Shown: positions 16,496 to 27,654 of the stretch, in pieces
Layout of the letters: each line of letters opens with the position of its first letter
Numbering within the stretch: the first letter of the stretch is position 1
Assembly (NCBI RefSeq): GCF_041320275.1
Contig: NZ_CP162023.1
Location: 62,001 to 126,000, forward strand
Reading direction: 5' to 3'
Length of the DNA stretch: 64,000 nt
Source of the DNA: Mumia sp. Pv4-285
Lineage (GTDB): Bacteria > Actinomycetota > Actinomycetes > Propionibacteriales > Nocardioidaceae
Made by a program: the position numbers and the translations under genes
The notes under the pieces: generated by a model
The model's database searches: none
What the model saw: only the letters and a program-made list of their open reading frames with translations
What the model was told of the DNA's origin: nothing

Positions 16496-17509
16496 ATGAC
16501 CCCGAGCGAGGCGACGATGCGAGCGGTGCAGGTGCAGCAGTACGGAGATCCCGAGGTGATGAAGGTCGTCGACCTCCCGCCTCCGGTGCCCGGACCAGGT
16601 GAGCTCGTGGTCGACGTCGCGGTCGCGGACGTGATCTTCCTGGATGCCCTGCTGCGCGGCGGTGGTGGCGAGGGCTGGGGGATGTCGACCCCGTACGTCG
16701 GTGGTGGTGCCGTCGCCGGCACGGTCGCCGCGGTCGGTGTCGGGGTCGACCCGGCGCGGATCGGCGAGCGGGTCGTCGCTCGCTCGGGGACGCAGGGGGC
16801 GTACGCCGAGCGTGTCGCGGTCGCCGACGTGCTGGCCGTCGCACTGCCGGACGAGGTCGGCGACGAGGAGGCCGCGGCGCTGTCCCGGGACGGTGTGACG
16901 GCGCTCCGCCTGCTCGACGTCACCCGTGTCGGTGCGGGCGACCGGGTGCTGGTCAACGCGGCGACGGGCGGCTGCGGGGCGCTCGTCGTCCAGGCGGCGC
17001 TCGAGCGTGGTGCGACCGTGGTCGGGGCTGCGCGCGGTGAGCGCAAGCTCGCGCTGGTCCGCGAGCTCGGAGCCGAGGCGGTCGACTACTCGCTGCCCGG
17101 GTGGACGGAGAAGGTCGTCGCCGCGCTGGGTGGTCAGCCGCCGACGGTCCTGCTCGACGGTGCCGGTGGGACGCCAGGACAGGAGGCGTTCACGGTGCTG
17201 GCCGATGGCGGCCGGCTGGTCGCGTACGGGGCAGCGGGTGGGTTTCTGGAGCCGGACGAGCGCGAGGTCCGCCGCCGGGGACTCCAAGTGGACGGCATCG
17301 CGGGTGTTCAGCTCGCGGACGAAGACATCCGGGCGCTGACCGTCCAGGCGCTGGAGATGCTGAGGGGTGGGAGGTGGTCGCCGGTGATCCGGCAGCGGTA
17401 CCCGCTCGACGCGGCCGCGGACGCGCACCGAGGGCTGGAGGAGCGTACGGCGATCGGCAAGACGCTGCTCGTCGTCGCACCGTTGGTGCCGGAGGTTAAC
17501 AACCGTTAA
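16496..17509 (+). CDS. Zinc-binding dehydrogenase / quinone oxidoreductase-like protein
   Basis: A 337-residue medium-chain dehydrogenase of the NADPH:quinone reductase type. It has the GroES-like N-terminal half (MRAVQVQQYGDPEVMKVVDLPPP) and a nucleotide-binding half with VLVNAATGGCGALVVQAAL near residue 155 and LLDGAGG near 220. The zinc-binding cysteines of true alcohol dehydrogenases are not evident. The ATG at 16496 is 9 nt from the -10 of a SoxR-box promoter; ATG 16517 is an internal alternative that fits the usual family start. Control by SoxR points to detoxification of redox-active quinones. Its last codons overlap the promoter of the next operon. Confidence 0.85.
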   Translation: MTPSEATMRAVQVQQYGDPEVMKVVDLPPPVPGPGELVVDVAVADVIFLDALLRGGGGEGWGMSTPYVGGGAVAGTVAAVGVGVDPARIGERVVARSGTQGAYAERVAVADVLAVALPDEVGDEEAAALSRDGVTALRLLDVTRVGAGDRVLVNAATGGCGALVVQAALERGATVVGAARGERKLALVRELGAEAVDYSLPGWTEKVVAALGGQPPTVLLDGAGGTPGQEAFTVLADGGRLVAYGAAGGFLEPDEREVRRRGLQVDGIAGVQLADEDIRALTVQALEMLRGGRWSPVIRQRYPLDAAADAHRGLEERTAIGKTLLVVAPLVPEVNNR

Positions 17510-17512
17510 CAT
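17483..17512 (+). promoter_or_regulatory. Promoter and operator of the leucine-catabolism operon
   Basis: TTGGTG (17483-17488) and TAACAT (17507-17512) are 18 bp apart. GTTAAC-AACC-GTTAAC (17495-17510), a 16-bp inverted repeat, covers the -10. ATG 17519 is 6 nt past the -10, so the transcript is probably leaderless. The site lies inside the 3' end of the preceding gene. A TetR or similar repressor responding to an acyl-CoA is a reasonable guess; none is adjacent. Confidence 0.5.
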
Positions 17513-17518
17513 CGACGC

Positions 17519-19093
17519 ATGCACCCCACCGGCATGCGCGAGCTCGTCGCCGAGCTGCGCGAACGCCTCGGCACCGTGCGCACCGGCGGCCCCGCCCGTG
17601 CCCGCGACAAGCACGAGAAGCGCGGCAAGCTGTTCGTCCGCGACCGCGTCGACCGTCTCCTCGACCCCGGCTCGCCCTTCCTCGAGATCGCGCCGCTCGC
17701 GGCGTACGGGATGTACGGCGCCGACGGCGACCCGTACGCGGTCCCGAGCGCCGGTGCGGTCGCCGGCATCGGCCGCGTGTCGGGGCGCGAGTGCGTGATC
17801 GTCGCGAACGACGCGACCGTCAAGGGCGGCACCTACTACCCGTTGACCGTCAAGAAACACCTCCGTGCCCAGACGATCGCCGCCGAGAACCACCTCCCGT
17901 GCCTCTATCTCGTCGACTCCGGCGGCGCCTTCCTGCCGATGCAGGACGAGGTGTTCCCAGACCGTGAGCACTTCGGACGCATCTTCTTCAACCAGGCGCA
18001 GATGTCGGCGCGGGGCATCCCCCAGATCGCGGCCGTGATGGGCTCGTGCACCGCCGGCGGCGCGTACGTCCCCGCGATGAGCGACGAGACCGTCATCGTC
18101 CGCGACCAGGGCACGATCTTCCTCGGCGGTCCCCCGCTGGTGAAGGCCGCGACCGGCGAGGTCGTCACGGCGGAGGAGCTCGGTGGCGGAGAGGTCCACG
18201 CACGCCGGTCCGGCGTGGTCGACCACCTGGCGGACGACGACGCCCACGCGCTCGCGATCCTGCGCAGCATCGTCTCCACCTTCGAACGCCGCACGCCGCC
18301 GAGCCTCGAGCGCAGCGCCGTGGTGGAGCCGCTCGAGGCGCCCGACACCCTGTACGACGTGGTGCCGACCGACTCGCGCACCCCGTACGACGTGCGCGAC
18401 GTGATCCGGCGCGTGGTCGACGGCTCGACGTTCCACGAGTTCAAGCCGCTCTACGGCGAGACCCTCGTGTGTGCGTTCGCCCGGATCTGGGGCTACCCGG
18501 TCGCGATCGTCGCCAACAACGGCATCCTCTTCTCGGAGTCGTCGCTCAAGGGCGCACACTTCATCGAGCTCGCCAACCAGCGGGGTGTGCCGCTCGTCTT
18601 CCTCCAGAACATCTCCGGCTTCATGGTCGGGCGCGAGTACGAGAACGGCGGCATCGCGAAGGACGGCGCCAAGCTCGTCACGGCGGTCGCCTCCTCGGTC
18701 GTGCCGCGGTTCACGGTCGTCATCGGCGGCTCGTACGGTGCCGGCAACTACGGCATGTCCGGCCGGGCGTACGACCCGCGGTTCCTCTGGATGTGGCCCA
18801 ACGCCAAGATCTCCGTGATGGGCGGCGAGCAGGCGTCGTCCGTGCTCGCGACCGTCCGCCGCGACGGCATCGAGGCGCGCGGCGAGGAGTGGAGCTCCGA
18901 GGACGAGGAGGCGTTCCGGGCGCCGATCCGCGCGCAGTACGAGGAGCAGGGCTCGGCCTACTACTCCACCGCCCGGCTCTGGGACGACGGGATCATCGAC
19001 CCCGCCGACACCCGGCGCGTACTCGGCATGGCGCTGCAGGCGTCGTCGAACGCGCCGATCCCAGAACCCCACTACGGCGTCTTCCGGATGTGA
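17519..19093 (+). CDS. Methylcrotonyl-CoA carboxylase beta (carboxyltransferase) subunit
   Basis: A 524-residue carboxyltransferase that moves CO2 from carboxybiotin to an acyl-CoA. Two crotonase-fold halves are visible: the acyl-CoA oxyanion region [16 protein letters not shown] near residue 175 and the biotin side [16 protein letters not shown] near residue 403. Full length and the [22 protein letters not shown] ending match the methylcrotonyl-CoA branch better than the propionyl-CoA branch. It is followed after 5 bp by the biotin carboxylase subunit and then HMG-CoA lyase, which supports leucine degradation. The gene starts a leaderless transcript. Confidence 0.9.
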   Translation: MHPTGMRELVAELRERLGTVRTGGPARARDKHEKRGKLFVRDRVDRLLDPGSPFLEIAPLAAYGMYGADGDPYAVPSAGAVAGIGRVSGRECVIVANDATVKGGTYYPLTVKKHLRAQTIAAENHLPCLYLVDSGGAFLPMQDEVFPDREHFGRIFFNQAQMSARGIPQIAAVMGSCTAGGAYVPAMSDETVIVRDQGTIFLGGPPLVKAATGEVVTAEELGGGEVHARRSGVVDHLADDDAHALAILRSIVSTFERRTPPSLERSAVVEPLEAPDTLYDVVPTDSRTPYDVRDVIRRVVDGSTFHEFKPLYGETLVCAFARIWGYPVAIVANNGILFSESSLKGAHFIELANQRGVPLVFLQNISGFMVGREYENGGIAKDGAKLVTAVASSVVPRFTVVIGGSYGAGNYGMSGRAYDPRFLWMWPNAKISVMGGEQASSVLATVRRDGIEARGEEWSSEDEEAFRAPIRAQYEEQGSAYYSTARLWDDGIIDPADTRRVLGMALQASSNAPIPEPHYGVFRM

Positions 19094-19098
19094 GTGCG

Positions 19099-21075
19099 AT
19101 GACCCAGAGATTCAACAGCGTGCTCGTCGCCAACCGCGGCGAGATCGCCGTACGCATCGTCCGCGCCGTGCAGGCCGCGGGGCTCCGGGCGATCGCGGTG
19201 CACTCCGACGCCGATGCGCGAGCCCCACACGTCCTCCTCGCCGATCACGCCGAGCCGCTACGAGCCGCCACCACCGTTCCGTACCTGTCGCTCGACGCGA
19301 TCCTCGACGCCGCCCGCCGCAGCGGCGCCCAGGCCGTGCACCCCGGCTACGGATTCCTGTCGGAGCGCGCCGACGCGGCCCGTGCCGTGGTCGGAGCGGG
19401 TCTCGTCTGGATCGGGCCGACCGCGGACGTCATCGACCTGATGGGGCGCAAGGACCGCGCCCGCGAGGTCGCCGAGCGCGCGGGGGTGCCGGTGACGCGC
19501 CGGTACGACGTGCCGGTGGGGTCTCGATCCTCCGCTGGCGCTCCGGCCTCGACCAGCGGTCGTGGTGCTGGCGCTCCGGCCTCGACCAGCGGTCGTGGTG
19601 CTGGCGCCGTCGCGTACCCCGTCCTGGTCAAGGCCGCGGCCGGCGGAGGCGGCAAGGGCATGCGGGTCGTCCGCGACCCCGCCGACCTGGAGGCCGCCGT
19701 CGCTTCCGCGCGCCGCGAGGCCGCGTCGGCGTTCGGTGACGACACGCTGCTCGTCGAGGAGTACGTCGAGCGCGGTCGGCACGTCGAGGTGCAGGTCGTC
19801 GGTGACGAGCACGGCACCGTGCTGCACCTGTTCGAGCGGGACTGCTCAGCACAGCGTCGCCACCAGAAGGTGCTCGAGGAGGCGCCGGCACCGACCATCT
19901 CCGACGCCACCCGCGCCCGCCTGACCGAGGCGGCGGTCGCGCTGTGCCGCGAGGTCGGCTACGTCAACGCCGGCACCGTCGAGTTCCTGGTGCACGGCGA
20001 GGACGACAGCGCGATCGCGTTCCTCGAGATGAACACGCGCCTCCAGGTCGAGCACCCCGTGACCGAGGCGATCACCGGCCTCGACCTCGTCGCGATCCAG
20101 CTGCGCGTCGCGCAGGGCCTGCCGCTCGGGATCACGCAGGAGGACGTGGCCGCGACCGGTCACGCGATCGAGGCGCGCGTCTACGCCGAGGACCCGTACA
20201 CGGGATTCCTCCCCCAGGCAGGCCGCGCCACCACGGTGGTCTGGCCGGAGCACGTGCGGGTCGACGCCGCCCTGGAGTCGGGCGCCGAGGTCACGACGGC
20301 GTACGACCCGATGCTCGGCAAGCTGATCGCGCACGGACCCGACCGCGAGGCGGCTCGTGCTGCGCTCGTCGACGCTCTCGACCGGACCGCCGTCCTGGGT
20401 GTCACCACCAACGCCGGATTCCTGCGGCGGCTCGTGGCATCCGACGCGTTCCGCGACGCGACGATCCACACCGCGTGGCTCGACTCGTCCGCGGCCGAGG
20501 AGCTCACCACCCGCCCCGCCGTACCCGAGGGAGCCGCCCGCTCCGCTGCTCGGGCCTGGGCGCGGTCGTACGTGTCCCCCGCCGACGACCCGTTCGGGGC
20601 TGCCGACGGATGGCGCTCCGCAGCCGGGCCAGCGCCGGTGCTGGTGTCGCTCGTCGACGTCGACGGCGCGCCGACCGAGCTCGCGCTCGCCCCCGGGTCT
20701 TACGAGGTCCCCGGTCCCGAGGACGGAACGTCGGTCGTGGACCACGCCGGTGTCGTCGTCGCGTACGAGGGGCAGGCGTGGACCTTCCGCCATCCCGATC
20801 CAGCCCGCGACCGCGCCGGCGAGGGCATCGGCGACGCCGACGTCGTGTCGCCGATGCCCGGCACCGTGCTGTCGGTCGCGGTGTCCGCAGGTGAGACCGT
20901 GGACGAAGGGCAGGTCCTCGGAGTGGTGGAGGCGATGAAGATGGAGATCGCGCTCAAGGCGCCCTACGCCGGCACGGTCGCCCGCGTCGGTGCGGCGGTC
21001 GGCGACCAGGTCGCGCTGGGTGCGCTGCTGTTCCGCGTGGACGGTCTCGACGCACCTGCTGGAGACGACGCATGA
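19099..21075 (+). CDS. Methylcrotonyl-CoA carboxylase alpha subunit, with in-frame repeat insertion
   Basis: A 658-residue biotin carboxylase plus biotin-carrier protein. It charges biotin with bicarbonate and ATP for the beta subunit. The N-terminal domain (ANRGEIAVRI), the ATP-grasp glycine loop KAAAGGGGKGMRVV (178-191), EMNTRLQVEHPVTE and the biotin site EAMKM (Lys614) are all present. Residues 141-170 (GSRSSAGAPASTSGRGAG...) are not part of the family: they are the translation of a genomic repeat placed between the N-terminal and ATP-grasp domains, just before AYPVLVKAAAG. The frame is kept, and all catalytic blocks are intact, so the enzyme is probably active. Stop overlaps the lyase start (ATGA). 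Confidence 0.92.
   Translation: MTQRFNSVLVANRGEIAVRIVRAVQAAGLRAIAVHSDADARAPHVLLADHAEPLRAATTVPYLSLDAILDAARRSGAQAVHPGYGFLSERADAARAVVGAGLVWIGPTADVIDLMGRKDRAREVAERAGVPVTRRYDVPVGSRSSAGAPASTSGRGAGAPASTSGRGAGAVAYPVLVKAAAGGGGKGMRVVRDPADLEAAVASARREAASAFGDDTLLVEEYVERGRHVEVQVVGDEHGTVLHLFERDCSAQRRHQKVLEEAPAPTISDATRARLTEAAVALCREVGYVNAGTVEFLVHGEDDSAIAFLEMNTRLQVEHPVTEAITGLDLVAIQLRVAQGLPLGITQEDVAATGHAIEARVYAEDPYTGFLPQAGRATTVVWPEHVRVDAALESGAEVTTAYDPMLGKLIAHGPDREAARAALVDALDRTAVLGVTTNAGFLRRLVASDAFRDATIHTAWLDSSAAEELTTRPAVPEGAARSAARAWARSYVSPADDPFGAADGWRSAAGPAPVLVSLVDVDGAPTELALAPGSYEVPGPEDGTSVVDHAGVVVAYEGQAWTFRHPDPARDRAGEGIGDADVVSPMPGTVLSVAVSAGETVDEGQVLGVVEAMKMEIALKAPYAGTVARVGAAVGDQVALGALLFRVDGLDAPAGDDA
19518..19609. 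repeat. GGTCTCGATC repeat inserted in a carboxylase gene
   Basis: Bases 19518-19559 are identical over 42 bp to 28545-28586 in an intergenic array. From 19534 a 33-bp unit (GCTGGCGCTCCGGCCTCGAC...) is repeated in tandem (19534-19566, 19567-19599) with a partial third copy. Because 33 and the whole insertion are multiples of three, the host frame is preserved. Confidence 0.85.
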
Positions 21076-22001
21076 GTCTCCCCGCGGTGCACCGTGACCC
21101 GGCGCTGCCGGAGGGCGTGACCATCTATGAGGTCGGCGCGCGTGACGGCCTCCAGAACGAGTCCGCGCTGGTCCCGCTCGAGACCAAGCTCGACTTCGTG
21201 CAGCGGCTCACCGCCGCGGGTCTGCCGATCGTCGAGGCGACCAGCTTCGTCCACCCGAAGTGGGTTCCGCAGCTCGCCGACGCCGCCGACCTGGTGGCTC
21301 GCCTCGACCTGGACGGCGTCGTCCCGTACCCGGTCCTGGTCCCCAACGAGCGTGGCCTCGACCGTGCCCTGGAGGCTGGCGTCACCCACGTCGCGATCTT
21401 CGCCAGCGCGACGGAGACCTTCGCGACCAAGAACCTCAACAGCACCTACGAGACGCAGTTCGCGATGTTCGAACCGGTCGTACGCCGTGCGCTCGACGCC
21501 GGCGTGGCGGTGCGGGCGTACCTGTCGATGTGTTTCGGAGACCCTTGGGAGGGCGAGGTCGCCATCGACCGCGTCGTCACCGCGGGCAAGCGGCTCCTCG
21601 ACCTGGGGGCGTACGAGCTGTCGATCGGCGACACGATCGGCGTGGGGACGGCGCACCACGTGGAGGCGATGCTCGACGCGTTCGCCGCCGCCGGGGTCGG
21701 GACCGATCGGCTCGCCATGCACTTCCACGACACGTACGGTCAGGCGCTCGCCAATGCGTACGCGGCTCTACGGCGCGGCGTCACGACCTTCGACGCCTCC
21801 GCGGGCGGCCTCGGCGGGTGTCCGTACGCGAAGTCCGCGACCGGCAACCTCGCCACCGAGGACCTGGTGTGGATGCTCGACGGTCTCGGCGTGGCGCACG
21901 GCGTCGATCTGCCCGCTCTCGTCCAGACGAGCACGTGGATGGCGGAGCAGCTCGGTCGCCCGTCGCCGTCCGCGGTCGTGCGGGCCCTCGCGGCAGGATG
22001 A
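21072..22001 (+). CDS. Hydroxymethylglutaryl-CoA lyase
   Basis: A 309-residue TIM-barrel lyase that splits HMG-CoA into acetoacetate and acetyl-CoA, the last step of leucine breakdown. The opening EVGARDGLQNE carries the catalytic Arg-Asp. LNSTYETQF and the signature GGLGGCPYAKSATGN, with its active-site cysteine, are present. The start overlaps the stop of the carboxylase alpha gene by 4 bp. A hairpin terminator (22009-22037) follows. The route's intermediate hydratase (methylglutaconyl-CoA) and isovaleryl-CoA dehydrogenase are not in the window. Confidence 0.93.
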   Translation: MSLPAVHRDPALPEGVTIYEVGARDGLQNESALVPLETKLDFVQRLTAAGLPIVEATSFVHPKWVPQLADAADLVARLDLDGVVPYPVLVPNERGLDRALEAGVTHVAIFASATETFATKNLNSTYETQFAMFEPVVRRALDAGVAVRAYLSMCFGDPWEGEVAIDRVVTAGKRLLDLGAYELSIGDTIGVGTAHHVEAMLDAFAAAGVGTDRLAMHFHDTYGQALANAYAALRRGVTTFDASAGGLGGCPYAKSATGNLATEDLVWMLDGLGVAHGVDLPALVQTSTWMAEQLGRPSPSAVVRALAAG

Positions 22002-22008
22002 TCGCCGA

Positions 22009-22037
22009 AGATCCGAGCCACCAGGTGACTCGGATCT
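22009..22037. terminator. Hairpin terminator between convergent genes
   Basis: AGATCCGAG and CTCGGATCT form a perfect 9-bp stem around an 11-nt loop, 8 bp after the HMG-CoA lyase stop and 35 bp from the stop of the convergent secreted-protein gene. Probably bidirectional. Confidence 0.7.
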
Positions 22038-22071
22038 CGGGCCGTCCGTGCGTGATCGAACCGGCGCGCGC

Positions 22072-22617
22072 TCAACCGCGCTTGAGGTAGCGCGTGTAGC
22101 GGGTGCGGTCGTCGTAGAAGTCGTGCCCCGGACCGACCCGCGCGAGGATGCCGGCGCGTGCCTTCAAGCGCGTGCCGTGGTGCTTGGTCAGGCAGGACTG
22201 CGGGACCGAGATCTTGGTCCGCTTGCCGATCCACGCCTGCCGGATGCCGGTGCACGGGACCGGCGTGTAGGTGCTCGGGTCGTCGCCCTGCTGCCAGGCG
22301 AGCGTCTTGTCGGTGACCTTGCCGGCGGCGTCGCGGTGGATCGACACGATGTAGATCCATCCCGCGTTGCGCTTCGGCTTGATCTCCAGGTTGGTGAAGG
22401 CCAGCTTCTTGAGCTTGCGGTGCGGCACCGTGATCACGCCGGTGGCGCGGTAGGTGCCGTTCTTGAACTTCAGCTTGGTGATGTCGGCGACCTTCGGCGC
22501 GTCGCCGCGCGGGTCGTTCACGTTCCCGGTCGCCGCGTGCGCAGTTCCCGGCACCAGCCCGACGGCCAGGACCGTCGCTGCGGCAACTGCCCCGATTCGT
22601 ACCCCACGTCTGGCCAT
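22072..22617 (-). CDS. Secreted protein of unknown function
   Basis: 181 residues with a clear signal peptide ([27 protein letters not shown]). The mature part is basic and rich in beta-strand-like segments. It contains [20 protein letters not shown], a calcium-pocket-like opening often found in small actinobacterial secreted beta-sandwich proteins, and one cysteine pair (CTGIRQAW...QSC). A GGGGGAC ribosome site precedes ATG 22617. I do not recognise a characterised family. Transcribed alone, divergent from fur. Confidence 0.7.
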   Translation of the reverse strand: MARRGVRIGAVAAATVLAVGLVPGTAHAATGNVNDPRGDAPKVADITKLKFKNGTYRATGVITVPHRKLKKLAFTNLEIKPKRNAGWIYIVSIHRDAAGKVTDKTLAWQQGDDPSTYTPVPCTGIRQAWIGKRTKISVPQSCLTKHHGTRLKARAGILARVGPGHDFYDDRTRYTRYLKRG

Positions 22618-22697
22618 GATGTCCCCCTTGACTCGTCAGTTCTCGTCCGACCATGGCAGCACACGGAGAGGGTCAGCAGCCACTGCGTTGGCGCGAA

Positions 22698-22721
22698 CTT
22701 TCTTTGACTCATTCAAGAAAG
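22698..22721 (+). promoter_or_regulatory. Fur-type operator at the furA-katG promoter
   Basis: CTTTCTT and AAGAAAG, perfectly complementary, flank a 10-bp centre (TGACTCATTC). This AT-rich palindrome in a GC-rich genome is immediately upstream of the Fur gene and fits the autoregulatory FurA sites known before actinobacterial furA-katG operons. Confidence 0.6.
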
Positions 22722-22738
22722 CGAGGCAGACTGGCGAG

Positions 22739-25475
<2,737 letters not shown>

Positions 25476-25484
25476 CCGTCTGAC

Positions 25485-25570
25485 ACTCTGCGTTGGCCCC
25501 CACGCAACCGTCGCGCCCCACCGATCACCTGCGGTGGGGCGTGGCGTCTTCGTGGGGGCCAACGCAGAGT
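25485..25570. repeat. 86-bp nested palindrome (long-palindrome family)
   Basis: The outer arms 25485-25504 and 25551-25570 (ACTCTGCGTTGGCCCCCACG and its complement) are perfect over 20 bp. Inside lies a second hairpin built on CGCCCCACCG and CGGTGGGGCG. The same layout and the CGTTGG-CCCCCACG arm recur at 51336-51423 and, decayed, at 62109-62196. It separates the convergent katG and ecsC-like genes and could serve as their shared terminator. Confidence 0.75.
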
Positions 25571-25600
25571 GAAGGCCGCCAGACGTGCCGCCCTACGTGC

Positions 25601-26293
25601 TCAGCGGGGCAGGGCGAGACGGCGGTCGCGGAGCTCGGAGCGGGCGTACCCCGCGAGCTTGGCGGTGTGGACCGCGTCGCTCACCGCGCCGACGCTGCCG
25701 CCGAGGATCGGCACCTTGCGGATGAGGACCGACGCGCCCTGCTTGCCGCTGACCCGCCCGAACATCGCCGTCGTGACCTCGCGGGCGATCCGGTCGTCGA
25801 GCAGCGGGTCGTGGACGGGCGACGTCGCCAGACCCATGGGGGTCGACGGGAGGCGCTGGTCCTTGATCGCCTTGGTGACCTCGTCCTTGCCGAGAAGGCA
25901 CGCCATCACTGCGTTGCGGACGCGCGGGTCGTCGAGGTCGTAGCCGCGCAGGTAGGCGATCGCTGCCACCATGTGGCACTGGAGGACGGCGAGGCCTGTC
26001 ACGTTCGCAGGCACGGTGACGACCATGGACGCGACCCCGCCGACGTTCGTGAGGAACCCCTGCGCGCTGGCGTAGCGCACGTGGACGCGTACGACGTCGT
26101 CGATGGCGTCCTCCACGCGTCCACCCGCGAGCGCGAGCCGTGCGTCGGCGGCGACCCGGACGGGCTTGAACGGACCGGCGCCGTCGATCGCGCGCTCGAG
26201 CAGCACACGGACGTAGCCCGACGTGACCTTCGGCCCTGCGGCGGACGCGACCCGCGGGCCTACGAGCTTGGCGGTCGATCTGGCGATGCCCAC
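25601..26293 (-). CDS. EcsC-family protein
   Basis: About 230 residues, matching the EcsC protein family (GGRVEDAIDDVVRVHVRYASAQGFLTNVGG and the two alanine/glycine-rich hydrophobic helices after it). The biochemical role of this family is not established; it often sits in membranes. GTG 26293 is chosen because AGGAGG lies six bases before it. The frame is open to 26347, but that extension lacks a ribosome site. Transcribed alone and divergent from aat. Confidence 0.75.
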   Translation of the reverse strand: MGIARSTAKLVGPRVASAAGPKVTSGYVRVLLERAIDGAGPFKPVRVAADARLALAGGRVEDAIDDVVRVHVRYASAQGFLTNVGGVASMVVTVPANVTGLAVLQCHMVAAIAYLRGYDLDDPRVRNAVMACLLGKDEVTKAIKDQRLPSTPMGLATSPVHDPLLDDRIAREVTTAMFGRVSGKQGASVLIRKVPILGGSVGAVSDAVHTAKLAGYARSELRDRRLALPR

Positions 26294-26414
26294 CTTCAGC
26301 CTCCTGTGGACGGGGTACTCCCCATCGTAGGACGGCCGCTCAACCACGTCCGGACGTGCAGACGAGGATCGTCAACGACCCGACAGGGCTCACGTGGCGC
26401 GAGATACTTGAAGG

Positions 26415-27089
26415 GTGACACCGAAGCCGCTTCCGCTGAACCGATGGGACTTCGGGCGCGACGACTGGCCGGTCGACGACGACTTCGTCGGGGTCGGTGC
26501 CGACCTGGAGCCGGGGACGCTGGTCGCCGCCTACGCGGCGGGGATGTTTCCCATGCCGGTGGAGCCGGGCGGCCCGATCGGGTGGTGGTCACCCGTACGG
26601 CGTGGCGTCCTGGAGCTCTCCAAGCTCCGGGTGACCCGCTCGTTGCGCAAGTCGACGCGACATTTCGCCGTGACCATCGACACGGCTTTCGACGAGGTCG
26701 TCGCGGCCTGCGCGGACCCTGTCCGCGAGGGCGCGTGGATCGACGGCCAGATCGCCGACGCGTACGGCCGTCTGCACCGTCTCGGATGGGCTCACTCGAT
26801 CGAGGTCCGGACCGCTGGAGGCGCGCTCGCAGGCGGTCTGTACGGCGTCGCGATCGGTGGCCTTTTCGCAGGTGAGAGCATGTTTCACCGTGAGCGCGAC
26901 GCCTCCAAGGCGGCGCTCGTCGGGCTCGTGGAGATGCTGTCGGACGAGCATGCCGACCAGCGCCTCGTGGACACCCAGTGGCTGACCCCGCACCTGGCCT
27001 CGCTGGGGGTCGAGGAGTGGCCCCGCGAGAAGTACCTCGAGGCGCTCCCGCAGGTCCTCGAAACGCCGTTACCGGGTCCGTGGCGCTGA
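26415..27089 (+). CDS. aat: Leucyl/phenylalanyl-tRNA-protein transferase
   Basis: A 224-residue transferase that adds Leu or Phe to proteins with N-terminal Lys or Arg, marking them for ClpS/ClpAP degradation. Family signatures are visible: GGPIGWWSPVRRGVLEL near residue 54, GWAHSIEVR, and GLFAGESMFHRERDASKAAL. The GTG start at 26415 has no ribosome site; a -10-like GATACT (26403-26408) lies 6 bases before it, so the gene is likely leaderless. Single gene. Confidence 0.93.
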   Translation: MTPKPLPLNRWDFGRDDWPVDDDFVGVGADLEPGTLVAAYAAGMFPMPVEPGGPIGWWSPVRRGVLELSKLRVTRSLRKSTRHFAVTIDTAFDEVVAACADPVREGAWIDGQIADAYGRLHRLGWAHSIEVRTAGGALAGGLYGVAIGGLFAGESMFHRERDASKAALVGLVEMLSDEHADQRLVDTQWLTPHLASLGVEEWPREKYLEALPQVLETPLPGPWR

Positions 27090-27224
27090 AACCGTGCGCG
27101 TCGTGGGCTACTGTCGAGTCGCACCACACCGGCGTGGGAGCCCGTAAATACGGGGAATTCTGGCATTTCTTCCTATGCTGGTGTGGACACAAGACAACCG
27201 TCCAACGCACGTCGGAGGAATCCC

Positions 27225-27497
27225 GTGAACCGTACTGAACTCGTAGCCGCCGTCGCCGAGACCGCCGGCACCACCAAGGCCGACGCCGACGCGGTCCTCA
27301 GCGCCTTCGGTGACACGCTCATCGACGCCGTCGGCAAGGGCGAGAAGGTCCAGATCCCGGGCCTGCTGACCGTCGAGCGCGTTGAGCGCGCCGCGCGCAC
27401 CGGCCGCAACCCCGCGACCGGCGAGACCCTGGAGATCCCCGCCGGTTACGGCGTGAAGGTCACCGCGGGCAGCAAGCTCAAGGGCGCCGTCAAGTAA
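27225..27497 (+). CDS. hup: HU-family nucleoid protein
   Basis: A 90-residue histone-like dimer subunit (NRTELVAAVAETAGTTKADADAVL...) with the DNA-binding arm motif RTGRNPATGETLEIPAGYGVKVTAGSKLK. It lacks the lysine-rich tail found in mycobacterial HupB. GTG 27225 has a GGAGGA site eight bases upstream. A -10-like TATGCT at 27174-27179 suggests a 40-base leader. A 13-bp-stem terminator follows directly, so it is monocistronic. Confidence 0.95.
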   Translation: MNRTELVAAVAETAGTTKADADAVLSAFGDTLIDAVGKGEKVQIPGLLTVERVERAARTGRNPATGETLEIPAGYGVKVTAGSKLKGAVK

Positions 27498-27510
27498 GAC
27501 GTTCCACCGA

Positions 27511-27547
27511 AGGGACCCCGGGTACGCACCAGCGACCCGGGGTCCCT
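27511..27547 (+). terminator. Intrinsic terminator of the HU gene
   Basis: AGGGACCCCGGGT and ACCCGGGGTCCCT form a perfect 13-bp stem around an 11-nt loop, 14 bp after the HU stop. No strong T-run follows (CGCGTTTCC). Confidence 0.8.
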
Positions 27548-27567
27548 CGCGTTTCCGCACGCCCCGA

Positions 27568-27633
27568 CCCCGATTTGTGCAGCGGGACAAGGGAACTCAT
27601 CTCCGATTCCTTGTCCCACTGCACAAATCGGGG
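27568..27633. repeat. 60-bp palindromic element (CGATTTG family), copy 2
   Basis: Core 27571-27630. The arms 27568-27592 and 27609-27633 pair over 25 bp with one mismatch. Ends CGATTTG/CAAATCG and the inner GACAAGG...CCGATTCCTTGTC match the copy at 11731-11790. It lies between the HU terminator and the glycosylase gene, so it is not needed as a terminator for HU. Confidence 0.8.
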
Positions 27634-27654
27634 ACGGGACGGCACACTGGTGGC

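Noticed and set aside
16463-19072. 869-codon minus-strand frame opposite the reductase and carboxyltransferase
   Set aside because: Same artefact; the real genes are unmistakable on the plus strand.
19518-19609. Frameshift or assembly error in the carboxylase gene
   Set aside because: The frame is continuous with all motifs before and after, and the inserted sequence has an identical copy elsewhere, which explains it as a repeat.
17519-21075. Propionyl-CoA carboxylase
   Set aside because: HMG-CoA lyase overlaps the alpha gene, and the subunit style fits methylcrotonyl-CoA carboxylase; acyl specificity still needs an assay.
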